Source of the DNA: Bradyrhizobium sp. AS23.2
Lineage (GTDB): Bacteria; Pseudomonadota; Alphaproteobacteria; Rhizobiales; Xanthobacteraceae
NCBI RefSeq assembly: GCF_001908185.1
Contig: NZ_LGHM01000133.1
Location: forward strand, 1 to 51,102
DNA: 51,102 bases
Direction: 5' to 3'
Both the position numbers and the translations under genes were made by a program. Below, piece by piece: positions 9,076-18,173 of this stretch; within the stretch, counting starts at the first letter, position 1; each line of letters starts with the position of its first letter. Under the pieces are notes generated by a model that did not search any database, had not been told where the DNA came from, and saw only the letters and a program-made list of their open reading frames with translations.

Positions 9076-9102
9076 AAAAAGCCCCGGCGATGCCGGGGCT
9101 TT
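9076..9102 (-). terminator. Rho-independent terminator of the third Omp gene
   Basis: GCCCCGGC (9081-9088) and GCCGGGGC (9092-9099) pair around a three-base loop. Flanking A and T runs extend the stem, and on the minus strand the hairpin ends in TTTTT. It lies just past the stop (9125) of the minus-strand outer membrane protein gene. Confidence 0.9.
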
Positions 9103-9124
9103 GACGTCTGAAGTTGAGTTCAGA

Positions 9125-9907
9125 TCAGTACTTCGCGACGACCGGACCGGTCCAGTTGAAGCGGTAGACCAGCGAGGTCGAGATCGTCTGGTTCCAGTTG
9201 TTGGCGCGGATGCTGTTGCCAATCGGCAGGTTGGTGAGGTTGTCGATCTCGTTCTGGGTCTTGGCATTGTAGAACGCCGAGCGATATTCGGTCTTCATGA
9301 ACCAGCCGGGCGACTGGATGCCGAAGATGTTCAGGTTGTTCTCGACGCCGCCGCCGATGAACCAGCCGTTACGGTTGTAGCCGTTGAGGTGGACGCCAGC
9401 GTCAAAACCGGCGAGCGTCATCAAATTCGTGCTGCCGAAGTGGGCGCCCGAGTAACCGCCGTTGACGTAAGAGAGAACGTTCGGAGCAACCAGCCAGCCG
9501 AGGCGCACACCAACGGCCCACGAGTCTTGCAGCTTCTGGGTGCCGGTGATCTGGAGAAGAGGATCCTGCACGGTGGCGCGGATGCTGCCGAACTGACCGT
9601 CGGCGAACACACCGGCGACCCAGGTGCTGTTGAACTGCCAGTCGTAGCCGAGACCGACGGTGCCGAACCAGCCCGAACCGCCCTGGCGCTGATCGATCGT
9701 CAGCGGCACGCCGGTGAGGGTGTCAACCACGTGCTGATCGGAAGCCGACACGCCACCGCCGCCACCGCCAAAGATATAGAAGCCGGTCCAGTTCGCGACG
9801 GGCGGCGCAACCGGGGCCTTCACGTAGGGACGAGCCGCCAGGTCGGCCGCCGAGGCCGAACCGGTCATCGCCGCGACCGCGGTCAGAGCGAGCAAAATCT
9901 TCTTCAT
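9125..9907 (-). CDS. Omp25-like outer membrane beta-barrel protein
   Basis: A 260-residue barrel protein. It has a signal peptide MKKILLALTAVAAMTGSASA, the mature start ADLAARPYVKAP and the family opening VANWTGFYIFGGGGGG. It ends with YRFNWTGPVVAKY, the C-terminal aromatic BAM signal. The frame is open upstream to 10045, but the ATG at 9907 begins the signal peptide and has GGGGA 7 bases upstream. It is the third family member within 4 kb and lies in opposite orientation to the other two. The loop regions differ strongly between the three, so they are old paralogues and not recent tandem copies. Role: envelope structural protein or small-solute channel, by family only. Confidence 0.91.
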   Translation of the reverse strand: MKKILLALTAVAAMTGSASAADLAARPYVKAPVAPPVANWTGFYIFGGGGGGVSASDQHVVDTLTGVPLTIDQRQGGSGWFGTVGLGYDWQFNSTWVAGVFADGQFGSIRATVQDPLLQITGTQKLQDSWAVGVRLGWLVAPNVLSYVNGGYSGAHFGSTNLMTLAGFDAGVHLNGYNRNGWFIGGGVENNLNIFGIQSPGWFMKTEYRSAFYNAKTQNEIDNLTNLPIGNSIRANNWNQTISTSLVYRFNWTGPVVAKY

Positions 9908-10418
9908 GTGAATGTCCCCAACTTTAATCTGCCGTGGCAGGCGCGAGCGCGACTGAAGTTCGTTTGATCTGATGCCCGGACTATAGACGTTTCCGGCCGA
10001 AATGCTGTTGCCGGGCAAGCACAGTCGCCGGAAAACGCCCGCCACGAAGGGTTTGCAGCGCTAACGGTCGAATCGATAAAAGTCGCGTATATTCAATGCG
10101 TTAAAAGAATCGCGGACCTTGGATTTGGAGTAGCTTCTCATTAGTAAATCCGGCTTCGTCGGAAATGGCGGCGACGGCGCCTCAGCTTTGGGTCTGTGAG
10201 TCGCTGGCCGAGTCGCTGATTGCGTGCCTGGATTCCGCCGTAGCCGGTCTCATTGGCTCGGAGCCGTCGAGCGCGATGTGGCCGCGGGTGTGCCCGGCTC
10301 CACGTGCCCGGAATGCCTACCAGCGACTTCTTGTTGCTGTCGCCCTGGTGATATCGCGGCGCGATGCCCGCGACCCACTACGTTGCGAATGGCGCGGCGT
10401 CAAACGCCGCGCCGCTCC
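9908..10418. other. Intergenic region upstream of the third Omp gene and downstream of parE
   Basis: About 510 bases without a convincing gene. The A/T-richer stretch around 10070-10160 probably contains the promoter of the minus-strand Omp gene, but I could not fix -35 and -10 boxes. Near the parE stop there is a hairpin (10391-10413). No tRNA or other RNA gene is recognisable. Confidence 0.5.
10391..10413 (-). terminator. GC-rich hairpin after parE
   Basis: GGCGCGGCGT (10391-10400) and ACGCCGCGCC (10404-10413) are perfect complements around a three-base loop, 5 bases past the parE stop at 10419. There is no T run, so it may act as a Rho-assisted or 3'-end-protecting structure and not as an intrinsic terminator. 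Confidence 0.6.
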
Positions 10419-12464
10419 TCAGACGTCAAGCAGTTCCTCATTGGCGAACTCGGCCTTGTCCGAGATGAACGCGAAACGCGCTTCGGCCTTGGTGCCCATC
10501 AGGCGCTCTACCGAATCCGCCGTGGTGTCGCGGTCGTCGGCGAGCAGCACCACCTTGAGCAGCGTCCGCTTGCTCGGATCCATGGTGGTTTCCTTAAGCT
10601 GCGCCGGCATCATCTCGCCGAGGCCTTTGAAGCGGTTTACCTCGACCTTGGCGTTGGCGTTGAACTCGCTTTTGATCAGCGCTTCCTTGTGTGCGTCGTC
10701 GCGGGCGTAGACCGATTTGGTGCCGTGGGTCAGCTTGTAGAGCGGGGGCACGGCGAGGAAGAGGTGGCCCTCGTCGATCAGCCGCGGCATCTGCCGGTAG
10801 AAGAAGGTGATCAGGAGCGACGCGATGTGAGCGCCGTCGACGTCGGCGTCGGTCATGATGATGATGCGCTGGTAGCGCAGATCCTCTTCGCGGTACTGCG
10901 CGAGTTGGCCGCAGCCGATCGCCTGCACCAGATCGGAGATCTGGGCGTTCGCCGTAAGCTTGTCCTTGCCGGCAGAGGCGACGTTGAGGATCTTGCCGCG
11001 CAAGGGCAGCACGGCCTGGTTCTTGCGGTCGCGCGCCTGCTTGGCGCTGCCGCCGGCCGAGTCACCCTCGACGATGAAGAGCTCGGAGCCTTCGGTGCCG
11101 GCATCGGTGCAGTCGGCGAGCTTGCCGGGCAGGCGCAGCTTCTTGCCGGCGGTCTTGCGCGCCGTCTCCTTCTCCTGGCGGCGGCGCAAGCGCTCCTCGG
11201 CACGATCGATCACGAAGTCGAGCAGCTTGTTGGCCTGGTTCGGATTGCCCGAGAGCCAGTGGTCGAACGGATCCTTCATCGCCTGTTCGACGATGCGCTG
11301 GGCCTCGGCGGTGGCGAGGCGATCCTTGGTCTGGCCCTGGAATTCAGGCTCGCGCACGAACACGGAGAGCATCACGGCGGCGCCGACCATCACGTCTTCA
11401 GAGGTAATGGAAGCCGAGCGCTTGCCCTGGCCGACGCGCTCGGCGTGATCTTTCAGGCCGCGCAGCAGCGCGCTGCGCAGGCCGGATTCGTGCGTACCGC
11501 CATCGGGCGTCGGCACGGTGTTGGTGTAGGAAGAGAGGAAGCCGTCGGCGTCCGCGGTCCAGGCCACAGCCCATTCGCAGGCGCCATGCGCGCCGTTGCG
11601 GCCCGACTTGCCGGAGAAGATGTCGGGATGCACCAGCGTGTCGGCGTGGATCGCAGCCGCGAGATAATCCTTGAGACCGCCCGGAAAGTGGAACGTCGCC
11701 TCCGCCGGCACGTCCTCGACGCCCTTGAGCAATTCGGGAGCGCAATTCCAGCGGATCTCGACGCCGCCGAACAGATAGGCCTTGGAGCGCGTCATCTTGA
11801 ACAGGCGCTGCGGCTTGAACGCGGCCTTGGCGCCGAAGATGTCGGTATCGGGCTTGAAGCGCACACGCGTACCGCGGCGGTTGTTGATCTTGCCGAGGTC
11901 CTCGAGCTTGCCTTTGGGATGGCCGCGCTCGAATGTCATGCGATAAAGTTTTTGGCTGCGCGCAACCTCGACCTCGAGGAGCGAGGACAGTGCGTTCACG
12001 ACGGAAATGCCGACGCCGTGCAGGCCGCCCGAGGTCTCGTAGACCTTGGAGTCGAACTTGCCGCCCGAATGCAGCGTGCACATGATGACTTCGAGCGCAG
12101 ACTTTTTCGGGAACTTTGGATGGGGGTCGACCGGAATGCCGCGGCCGTTGTCGGTGACGGTGAGGAAGCCGTCCGCGCTCAACTCGACACCGATGAAGGT
12201 CGCGTGCCCCGCCAGCGCCTCGTCCATCGAGTTGTCGATGACTTCGGCGAAGAGGTGATGCAGCGCTTTCTCGTCGGTGCCGCCGATATACATGCCAGGC
12301 CGGCGCCGCACTGGTTCCAGGCCTTCGAGCACTTCGATGTCGGCTGCGGTGTAGTCGGCCTCCCCGCCGCTTGCGCGCGTCGCCGCTTTGGCTGCCGTGC
12401 GGGGCTTTGGCTCGTCACTGCCGAAAAAATCGTCTTTTGCTTTGGGTTTCAACTGCTTGGACAT
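10419..12464 (-). CDS. parE: DNA topoisomerase IV subunit B
   Basis: The ATPase subunit of the type IIA enzyme that decatenates replicated chromosomes; it works as a ParC2ParE2 heterotetramer. The 681 residues are in the normal range for alphaproteobacterial ParE and shorter than most GyrB. Visible motifs are the GHKL ATPase (EVIDNSMDEAL, DNGRGIPVD, the lid YETSGGLHGVG), the transducer, and the TOPRIM signature FIVEGDSAGGSAKQARDR with the later acidic cluster IMTDADVDGAHI. The C-terminal domain ends in the quinolone-region RFKGLGEM and LMGTKAEARFAFI segments. ParE is favoured over GyrB because there is no GyrB-type insertion and the N-terminal extension (KPKAKDDFFG) is ParE-like. parC is not in the window, which is common in this group. 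Confidence 0.93.
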   Translation of the reverse strand: MSKQLKPKAKDDFFGSDEPKPRTAAKAATRASGGEADYTAADIEVLEGLEPVRRRPGMYIGGTDEKALHHLFAEVIDNSMDEALAGHATFIGVELSADGFLTVTDNGRGIPVDPHPKFPKKSALEVIMCTLHSGGKFDSKVYETSGGLHGVGISVVNALSSLLEVEVARSQKLYRMTFERGHPKGKLEDLGKINNRRGTRVRFKPDTDIFGAKAAFKPQRLFKMTRSKAYLFGGVEIRWNCAPELLKGVEDVPAEATFHFPGGLKDYLAAAIHADTLVHPDIFSGKSGRNGAHGACEWAVAWTADADGFLSSYTNTVPTPDGGTHESGLRSALLRGLKDHAERVGQGKRSASITSEDVMVGAAVMLSVFVREPEFQGQTKDRLATAEAQRIVEQAMKDPFDHWLSGNPNQANKLLDFVIDRAEERLRRRQEKETARKTAGKKLRLPGKLADCTDAGTEGSELFIVEGDSAGGSAKQARDRKNQAVLPLRGKILNVASAGKDKLTANAQISDLVQAIGCGQLAQYREEDLRYQRIIIMTDADVDGAHIASLLITFFYRQMPRLIDEGHLFLAVPPLYKLTHGTKSVYARDDAHKEALIKSEFNANAKVEVNRFKGLGEMMPAQLKETTMDPSKRTLLKVVLLADDRDTTADSVERLMGTKAEARFAFISDKAEFANEELLDV

Positions 12465-12652
12465 GCATTTTGATGTGTGTTGAGGGCCGCGCAGGCGGCG
12501 AATCGGTTGGGCTGACTATGCCACGGCTGGCCCGGAAAGGTCACCGCAGGGCTGGCCGGGCGATGTGGTTGGGAGCCAATCCCGGCGATTTTACGCCGCA
12601 GGCCCAGCAATTCCCGGCAATTTGACGTCCCGGGCCGGTTTGGGCCGAGCTT

Positions 12653-12669
12653 TGTGACTTGATGTCACA
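12653..12669. promoter_or_regulatory. Palindrome upstream of dedA, possible regulator site
   Basis: TGTGACTTGATGTCACA is a 17-base palindrome with six-base arms and a five-base centre. It resembles CRP/FNR-family half-sites, but the spacing between TGTGA and TCACA is seven and not the canonical six. It lies about 65 bases before the DedA start and 190 bases before parE. Binding is speculative. Confidence 0.3.
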
Positions 12670-12734
12670 CAAGTCCTTGGCTTACCAGTCTTTTTATCTG
12701 ACGGGACCGTGACGGGGCGGGAGGGCGATCTGGA

Positions 12735-13265
12735 ATGGAGCAGTTTGCGCACGCGCTGGCCGACTTCGTGCGCCTTCATCAAGCTTGGGCGGCTCCCATC
12801 GTGTTCGTGCTCGCCTTCGGGGAGTCGCTCGCGTTCATCTCGCTGCTGATCCCAGCCTGGGGTGCGCTGGTCGCGATCGGCGCGCTGATCGGCGCCAGCG
12901 GCATCAGCTTCTATCCAGTCTGGATTGCCGGTGGCTTCGGCGCAGCGCTGGGTGACTGGGTCTCCTATTGGTTCGGCTACCGCTACAAGGAGCAGGTCGC
13001 CCAGATCTGGCCGCTCTCGCGCTATCCGGAAATCCTGCCCAAGGGCGAGGCCTTCGTGCGGAGCTGGGGCGTGCCCAGCATCTTCATCGGCCGCTTCTTC
13101 GGCCCCTTGCGCGCCTCCGTACCGCTTGCGGCCGGCATTTTCGAAATGCCGTACTGGAGCTTCCAGGCCGCCAATTTCGTCTCGGCGCTGGTCTGGTCGG
13201 CGGCACTCCTGCTGTTCGGCGACGTGATCGCGAAGATCATGGAATGGCTCTGGCGGGTGATCTGA
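12735..13265 (+). CDS. DedA family (VTT/SNARE-associated) membrane protein
   Basis: A 176-residue polytopic inner-membrane protein of the DedA family, which functions in lipid flipping and envelope homeostasis. The hallmark stretch is FGESLAFISLLIPAWGALVAIG. It is followed by the re-entrant and amphipathic region GDWVSYWFGYRYKE and by FIGRFFGPLRASVPLAAGIFEM, the conserved G-R-F-x-G-x-x-R block. The protein is a little shorter than E. coli DedA relatives but complete. The ATG is preceded by GGGAGGGCGAT. It is divergent from parE and not obviously in an operon. Confidence 0.9.
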   Translation: MEQFAHALADFVRLHQAWAAPIVFVLAFGESLAFISLLIPAWGALVAIGALIGASGISFYPVWIAGGFGAALGDWVSYWFGYRYKEQVAQIWPLSRYPEILPKGEAFVRSWGVPSIFIGRFFGPLRASVPLAAGIFEMPYWSFQAANFVSALVWSAALLLFGDVIAKIMEWLWRVI

Positions 13266-13390
13266 GCGAGCCCGGGACAGGTTGACGCCCGCGGGGCGGA
13301 AGAAACTTAAAAGTCGTTCTTTTCGAGGGTGCTGCTGGTAATTTTCGCCTGCTAGTTGAGCTGCCGACTTAACGGCCGAGCGCTCAGCAT

Positions 13391-16045
13391 ATGATCGTAC
13401 GCGTTTGTTCAACTTTCCTGGTGGCTTTGCTCCTCGCGTCGCCATGCATGAAATCGTATGCCGCTGAATCATCCGGCGCTGATCGGCCCGGCTGGGTCGA
13501 TCCGGGCTGGCGGCGAACGGTGGCGCGTTACGCCGTAACATTCGACGAGAAGGGGCTGAGCACGGAGGTCTTTGAGTTCGAAATCAAGGCGCTCGACGAG
13601 AGGGGCGCGGAGGCGATCGCGCAGCAGAGTTTCCAGTACAACAGCTATTTTGACGATTTGTCGTCGATGGCGCTTGCCACTCTCAAGGCCGATGGCACCG
13701 TGATCGAGGTCGATGAGCGCGCCATCCGCGATCAACCGGCGTCGACAGATTCCTCCTCTCCCTACTTCGACGAGGTTCGCAACAGGATCATCGCCTATCC
13801 CCATGTTGCTCCCGGCGACAGCATCCGCGGGCGTCTGGTCTACCAGGCGAAGCAGCCGAGATTTCCAGGTGAGTTTGCGCGCTCCTGGAGCGAGCCGGCG
13901 AGCCAGCCCCCCGAAGTGCTCGAAGTGACCGTTGATGGACCGGCATCCAGGCCACTGCGGGTCGCGCTGCGCAATGTCGAACACCGTGAAGAGAGGGTGA
14001 ACGATCGGATCGTCCATCGCGTGCGTTTCAAGCAAGATGCGCCCAGACCCCGCCAGATCGACGACGAGACGCTCGCCTACGCCGAGCGTTTCGAGGTGAG
14101 CACGTTTGCCGACTATGCCGCTTTCGCGGCGATGCTGAACGCACGCAACGCGCCGATGGCGCGACCGGACGAGAGGCTGACGCGACTGTCGCGCGAGATT
14201 GCGGGCGACGCCGTCGGCACGCGCGCGAAGGTCGAGCGCCTCTACAATTGGGTGGCTCGAAACATCCGCTATGTCGGGATTGGACTCGAGGACGGCGGCT
14301 GGACATCGCAGCCTGCCTCGGCTGTGCTTGCGTCGCGTTACGGCGATTGCAAGGCGCACGCGACGCTGTTCAAGGCGTTGCTTGCCGCCCAGGGCATCGA
14401 AGCCAATTTTGTCGCGGTGAACTCGGACGCAAGATACACGCTCACTGAAGTCGCCACCCCGAACTTTGACCACGCGATCGCCTATGTTCCGGAGATCGAC
14501 CAATATCTCGATCCGACCGCTTCGTTGTTCGCCTTCGGCTCCCTGCCACCGAACCTTGCCGGCAAGCCGGTTCTCAACATCGACAAGGGCACTTTGGGCC
14601 GCATCCCCATGGCCGATCCGGAGCGCTTCCGGATGGCTGCGGAAACGGACTACGTCCTCGGCAACGATGGGAAACGCGAAGTCCGCTCGATCCTGTCTGG
14701 TACCGGCGTCGGCGCAGAACTGGGGCGCACGCTCGCGCAGGGACTTGATGATCAAGACCGGCGCATGGCCGCGAGGAAGCTGATCGAGCAGGCCGGTCTG
14801 ACCGGTACCGGCGATTACACCTATCCAAACCCGCGCGAACTGACAGACGACTACGCGATCACATCCACGTTCCAGATCAGCAAGCCCACCGATCTCGGCC
14901 GGCCCGCGCACGTCAGGATGTTGCCTCTGACCGATCCAAGACAATCCCTCCTGCGGTTGGTTGCGCGGCAGACGAATGGACGGCCTTTTGTCTGCCGACC
15001 GATGGAATATCGCGAGGTCGCTTCACTCACGGTTCCCGAAAACACGTTCTTTTACGAGAAACCGGCACCGATCGCCTATTCGGCGACGTTCGAAGGCAGA
15101 ACAGGCAACGCTGAAGTCCACGGCCGGATCGAGGTGAATGCCACCATCGCTGTCGATGGCCGAACCATCCGCTCCAATGCGCTTCTTCGCCTTACACTCG
15201 ACGCACCGGTCTGCCCGGCAGAGTTCGGTCCGGCTATCGAGAAGGGGTTCGATAAGCTCGACGAGTTCAGGTACGGGCCGATCGGTCTGACCCCGAAGGG
15301 AGCAGCCTCGGTCGTCGAGGTCAGTGCAGACTTCACCGACGGCGCGAACGCATATCTTGCTCATGATTTCCAGCGCGCGATGGAGCGGTTGAAGCCGCTG
15401 GCCGAAATCGGCAATGCGCGCGCACAGTCCTATCTGGGCGCGATGTACCGCGATGGAAATGGAACGAAGCGCGATCGCGTGGAGGCGATCAAGTGGTTTC
15501 GTCTCTCCGCCGAACAGGGCGATGCCTACAGTCAGGAGCAACTTGCCTATCTCTACGAGACGAGCACAGGGACGGCTCGCGACGAAAAGCAGGCGGCCGA
15601 CTGGTACGGCAAGGCAGCGGATCAGGGCAATGTCTACAGCCAGACCCGGCTTGCCGCCATGTACAGGGACGGTCGAGGCGTTCCCCAGGACTTTGCCCTC
15701 GCTTTCGATCTGTTTTCGAAGGCGGCTGAGCAGGGCTCGACGTACGCGCAGACGGGTCTCGGCCTCTTGCACATCAAAGGCGAGGGCGTGCCGCAGGACC
15801 TTGCCAAAGGCATTTCCCTGCTGCGCAAGGCGGCGGATCAGAACGACGGCTGGGCCCAATACAATTTGGGGTGGGCCTATGAGAGTGGCACGGGTGTGCC
15901 GAAGGATACCCAGCAGGCGATCGATTGGTACAGCAAGGCGTCGGCCCGTGGAAACGAGCAAGCAGGCGCTCATCTGTATGAGCTGACGCGTGGGCGTTCC
16001 TTCTGGGGGACACTCTTCAGTCATCTCGGGCTGGCCAGATGGTAG
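13391..16045 (+). CDS. Exported DUF3857-transglutaminase-Sel1 repeat protein
   Basis: A large 884-residue protein in three parts. After a signal peptide (about residues 1-25, ending SYAAES) comes a DUF3857 domain (about 40-220). Next is a transglutaminase-like domain with the catalytic triad visible as Cys320 in YGDCKAHATLF, His361 in FDHAIAYV and Asp374 in YLDPT. From about 655 there are five Sel1-type repeats of roughly 36 residues (for example AQSYLGAMYRDGNGTKRDRVEAIKWF within two of them), which form a helical solenoid for protein contacts. DUF3857-transglutaminase proteins are common in bacteria, but the Sel1 tail is less usual. It probably processes or cross-links envelope protein or peptide in the periplasm. 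Substrate is unknown; no operon partner is close. Confidence 0.87.
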   Translation: MIVRVCSTFLVALLLASPCMKSYAAESSGADRPGWVDPGWRRTVARYAVTFDEKGLSTEVFEFEIKALDERGAEAIAQQSFQYNSYFDDLSSMALATLKADGTVIEVDERAIRDQPASTDSSSPYFDEVRNRIIAYPHVAPGDSIRGRLVYQAKQPRFPGEFARSWSEPASQPPEVLEVTVDGPASRPLRVALRNVEHREERVNDRIVHRVRFKQDAPRPRQIDDETLAYAERFEVSTFADYAAFAAMLNARNAPMARPDERLTRLSREIAGDAVGTRAKVERLYNWVARNIRYVGIGLEDGGWTSQPASAVLASRYGDCKAHATLFKALLAAQGIEANFVAVNSDARYTLTEVATPNFDHAIAYVPEIDQYLDPTASLFAFGSLPPNLAGKPVLNIDKGTLGRIPMADPERFRMAAETDYVLGNDGKREVRSILSGTGVGAELGRTLAQGLDDQDRRMAARKLIEQAGLTGTGDYTYPNPRELTDDYAITSTFQISKPTDLGRPAHVRMLPLTDPRQSLLRLVARQTNGRPFVCRPMEYREVASLTVPENTFFYEKPAPIAYSATFEGRTGNAEVHGRIEVNATIAVDGRTIRSNALLRLTLDAPVCPAEFGPAIEKGFDKLDEFRYGPIGLTPKGAASVVEVSADFTDGANAYLAHDFQRAMERLKPLAEIGNARAQSYLGAMYRDGNGTKRDRVEAIKWFRLSAEQGDAYSQEQLAYLYETSTGTARDEKQAADWYGKAADQGNVYSQTRLAAMYRDGRGVPQDFALAFDLFSKAAEQGSTYAQTGLGLLHIKGEGVPQDLAKGISLLRKAADQNDGWAQYNLGWAYESGTGVPKDTQQAIDWYSKASARGNEQAGAHLYELTRGRSFWGTLFSHLGLARW

Positions 16046-16302
16046 TGCCAGCAAGGCTGCGACGGCGTCGAATGATGGATCCAAATCCTTGACGCCAGGC
16101 CGATTTGGCCTTATAGCCGCGCGCCATGATCAACGCCGCGACCATCCTGTTCGCCCGTCGCCGCCGCCGCAGTCTTGCGGTTTGGGCGGTCGATCGCGTT
16201 TGAGATTATCGTCTTTGCCGCTGGACCCGATCCGCGGCATTCTCTCTCCTGTCAGCGCGATCTGATCCGGCGGCCCCCAAGGAGGCCCAGCAGGAGACCA
16301 CG

Positions 16303-16968
16303 ATGTACACGCCACCCTTTTTCAAGCAGGACCGCGCCGCGAGCCTGAGATTCGCGGAAGAGCGCGGCTTCGGCACGATGTGCGCCTTTGACGGCCAACA
16401 GCCGCTCGCTTCGCCGCTGCCGTTTTACCTGACCTATGCCGCCGACGGCACGCCGCAGGCCGCCTTTCATGTCGCCCGTCACAATCCGCTGGTAAAACTT
16501 GCGGACGGAGCTGCGTCCTGGCTGCTCGCGGTCAACGGCCCCGATGCTTATGTATCGCCCGACTGGTACGTCTCACCGGATCAGGTGCCGACCTGGCTCT
16601 ACCAGTCGGTGCATCTGAGCGGGCCGGTGCGGCTCCTGTCGGACGCCGAACTGGCGGTGCAGTTCGAGACGCTCAGCGACAAGTTCGAGAGCTGGCTGTT
16701 GCCGAAGACGCCGTGGACATCGGCGAAGATGACGGCGGGCCGGTTTGAAGCGCTGAAGAAGGCGATCGTGGGTCTGGTGATGACGGTTGAAGAGGTCGAG
16801 GGCAGCTTCAAGCTCAACCAGCACAAGTCGGACGCCGACTACGCGGCAATCGCGGATGCACTTGGCGAAGGCGATACTGACGCCAGGAAAATCTCACATT
16901 TGATGCGGCAGGCCAGGCCGCAAATTTTTGCAGACGACACGAACAAGCTCGAAAGGAGCGTGCCATGA
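16303..16968 (+). CDS. FMN-binding PaiB-type protein
   Basis: A 221-residue member of the PaiB family (FMN-binding split barrel, annotated as negative transcriptional regulator in Bacillus). The start MYTPPFF is the family signature. FGTMCAFDGQQPLASPLPFYL, FHVARHNPL and AYVSPDWYVSPDQVPTW are the FMN and dimer contacts typical of the fold. GRFEALKKAIVGLVMTVEEV and KLNQHKSDADYAAI follow. A ribosome-binding AGGAG precedes the ATG. Its stop overlaps the argC start (ATGA at 16965-16968), so the two genes are translationally coupled. Whether it regulates transcription or has a metabolic flavin role in this group is unknown. Confidence 0.87.
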   Translation: MYTPPFFKQDRAASLRFAEERGFGTMCAFDGQQPLASPLPFYLTYAADGTPQAAFHVARHNPLVKLADGAASWLLAVNGPDAYVSPDWYVSPDQVPTWLYQSVHLSGPVRLLSDAELAVQFETLSDKFESWLLPKTPWTSAKMTAGRFEALKKAIVGLVMTVEEVEGSFKLNQHKSDADYAAIADALGEGDTDARKISHLMRQARPQIFADDTNKLERSVP

Positions 16969-17963
16969 GCCTTTCTGAAACCAGTCTCGCTGACACCACG
17001 AAAGCCCCGACCACCGGCGCGGCAAAGAAGCCGGCCACCGTCTTCGTTGACGGCGGTTCCGGCACCACCGGGCTCGGCATCAACGAGCGGCTGAAGCTCC
17101 AGGGCGATGTCGTCGTGAAGACGATTGCCGACGACAAGCGCAAGGATCCCGCGGCCAAGAAGGCGCTGATGGAGGAGGTGGACCTCGTCATCCTCTGCCT
17201 GCCCGACGATGCCGCGAAGGAAACGGTCGCGCTGGTCGACAGCATGGGCGCCTCGGCGCCGAAGGTGCTGGACGCCTCGACCGCCTACCGGGTCGCGCCG
17301 GACTGGGCCTATGGCTTTCCGGAACTGACGCCGGACCAGGCCGCCAAGATCAAGACCGCGAAGAAGGTCTCAAATCCGGGCTGCTATCCGACCGGTGCGA
17401 TCGCGCTGCTGCGGCCGATCGTCGATGCCGGCCTGTTGCCGCAGGATTATCCCGTCACCGTCAACGCGGTGAGCGGCTATTCCGGCGGCGGCAAGTCGAT
17501 GATCGCGAGCTTTGAAGACCGCAGCGCGCCGTCCTTCGAGCTCTACGGCCTCGGCTTCGAGCACAAGCATCTGCCGGAGATGCAGCTCTACTCGAACCTG
17601 ACGCGGCGGCCGATCTTCATTCCCTCGGTCGGCAATTACCGGCAGGGCATGCTGGTCTCGGTGCCGCTCCAGCTCGACACGGTGGCGGGCAAGCCTGATG
17701 GTGCGGCTCTGCAGGCCGCACTGGCAAAACGGTACGCCGGCTCAAAGTATGTCTCGGTGATGCCGCTTCAAAACGAAGCGTCGAAGGGCAGCCGGCTCGA
17801 GCCGGAAGCGCTCAACGAGACCAACATGCTCGAGCTCTACGTCTTTGCCAGCGACAAGTATCACCAGGCCGTGCTGGTCGCCCGGCTCGACAATCTCGGC
17901 AAGGGTGCTTCGGGTGCCGCCGTGCAGAACATGCGGCTGATGCTGGGCCTGGCAGACGAGTAG
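16965..17963 (+). CDS. argC: N-acetyl-gamma-glutamyl-phosphate reductase (type 2)
   Basis: The third enzyme of arginine biosynthesis: it reduces N-acetyl-gamma-glutamyl phosphate to the semialdehyde with NADPH. The 332-residue protein has the nucleotide-binding VFVDGGSGTTGLGI (26-39), DASTAYRV (103-110) and the catalytic Cys140 in SNPGCYPTG, the order of the short type 2 ArgC. The first 22 residues are a low-complexity Ser/Thr/Ala/Lys extension that is not part of the fold. A later start would remove it, but the ATG overlapping the PaiB stop is the natural start because the overlap provides coupling. No other arg gene is nearby, as usual for dispersed alphaproteobacterial arg genes. Confidence 0.94.
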   Translation: MSLSETSLADTTKAPTTGAAKKPATVFVDGGSGTTGLGINERLKLQGDVVVKTIADDKRKDPAAKKALMEEVDLVILCLPDDAAKETVALVDSMGASAPKVLDASTAYRVAPDWAYGFPELTPDQAAKIKTAKKVSNPGCYPTGAIALLRPIVDAGLLPQDYPVTVNAVSGYSGGGKSMIASFEDRSAPSFELYGLGFEHKHLPEMQLYSNLTRRPIFIPSVGNYRQGMLVSVPLQLDTVAGKPDGAALQAALAKRYAGSKYVSVMPLQNEASKGSRLEPEALNETNMLELYVFASDKYHQAVLVARLDNLGKGASGAAVQNMRLMLGLADE

Positions 17964-17970
17964 GGCACGC

Positions 17971-18135
17971 TCGTGCCCCGGACGCAGCGCAGCGTGAAAC
18001 GATGCGCTGCAGAGCCGGGCCCATGCCCCACAGCTCACAGCGGCTTTCTGGGTCCCGGCTCTGCGCAGCAACGCCGTAAGCGCGTTTACGCGCGTCTTCG
18101 ACGCGCTGTGGCGTTGCAGCGCGTCCGGGACACGA
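17971..18135. repeat. Bradyrhizobium-type nested palindromic intergenic repeat
   Basis: The gap between argC and the methyltransferase gene is almost filled by a nested inverted repeat. The outer arms are TCGTGCCCCGGACGC (17971-17985) and GCGTCCGGGACACGA (18121-18135). The inner arms are GCAGAGCCGGGCCCA (18009-18023) and TGGGTCCCGGCTCTGC (18049-18064). Such long imperfect palindromes are dispersed in Bradyrhizobium chromosomes. At the RNA level it would fold into a long hairpin and could end or stabilise the argC transcript. Confidence 0.8.
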
Positions 18136-18173
18136 GAGAAACTTGTTGAAGGTTTCCCAAAGCGAGTGACGCC

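Noticed and set aside
10165..10418. Possible small gene between the Omp gene and parE
   Set aside because: The only open frame extends antisense into parE and has shadow-type composition.
10224..12473. A 749-codon open frame on the plus strand opposite parE
   Set aside because: It is a complement-strand shadow of the parE reading frame in GC-rich DNA; its translation is low-complexity Ala/Arg/Gly/Val-rich with no motif.
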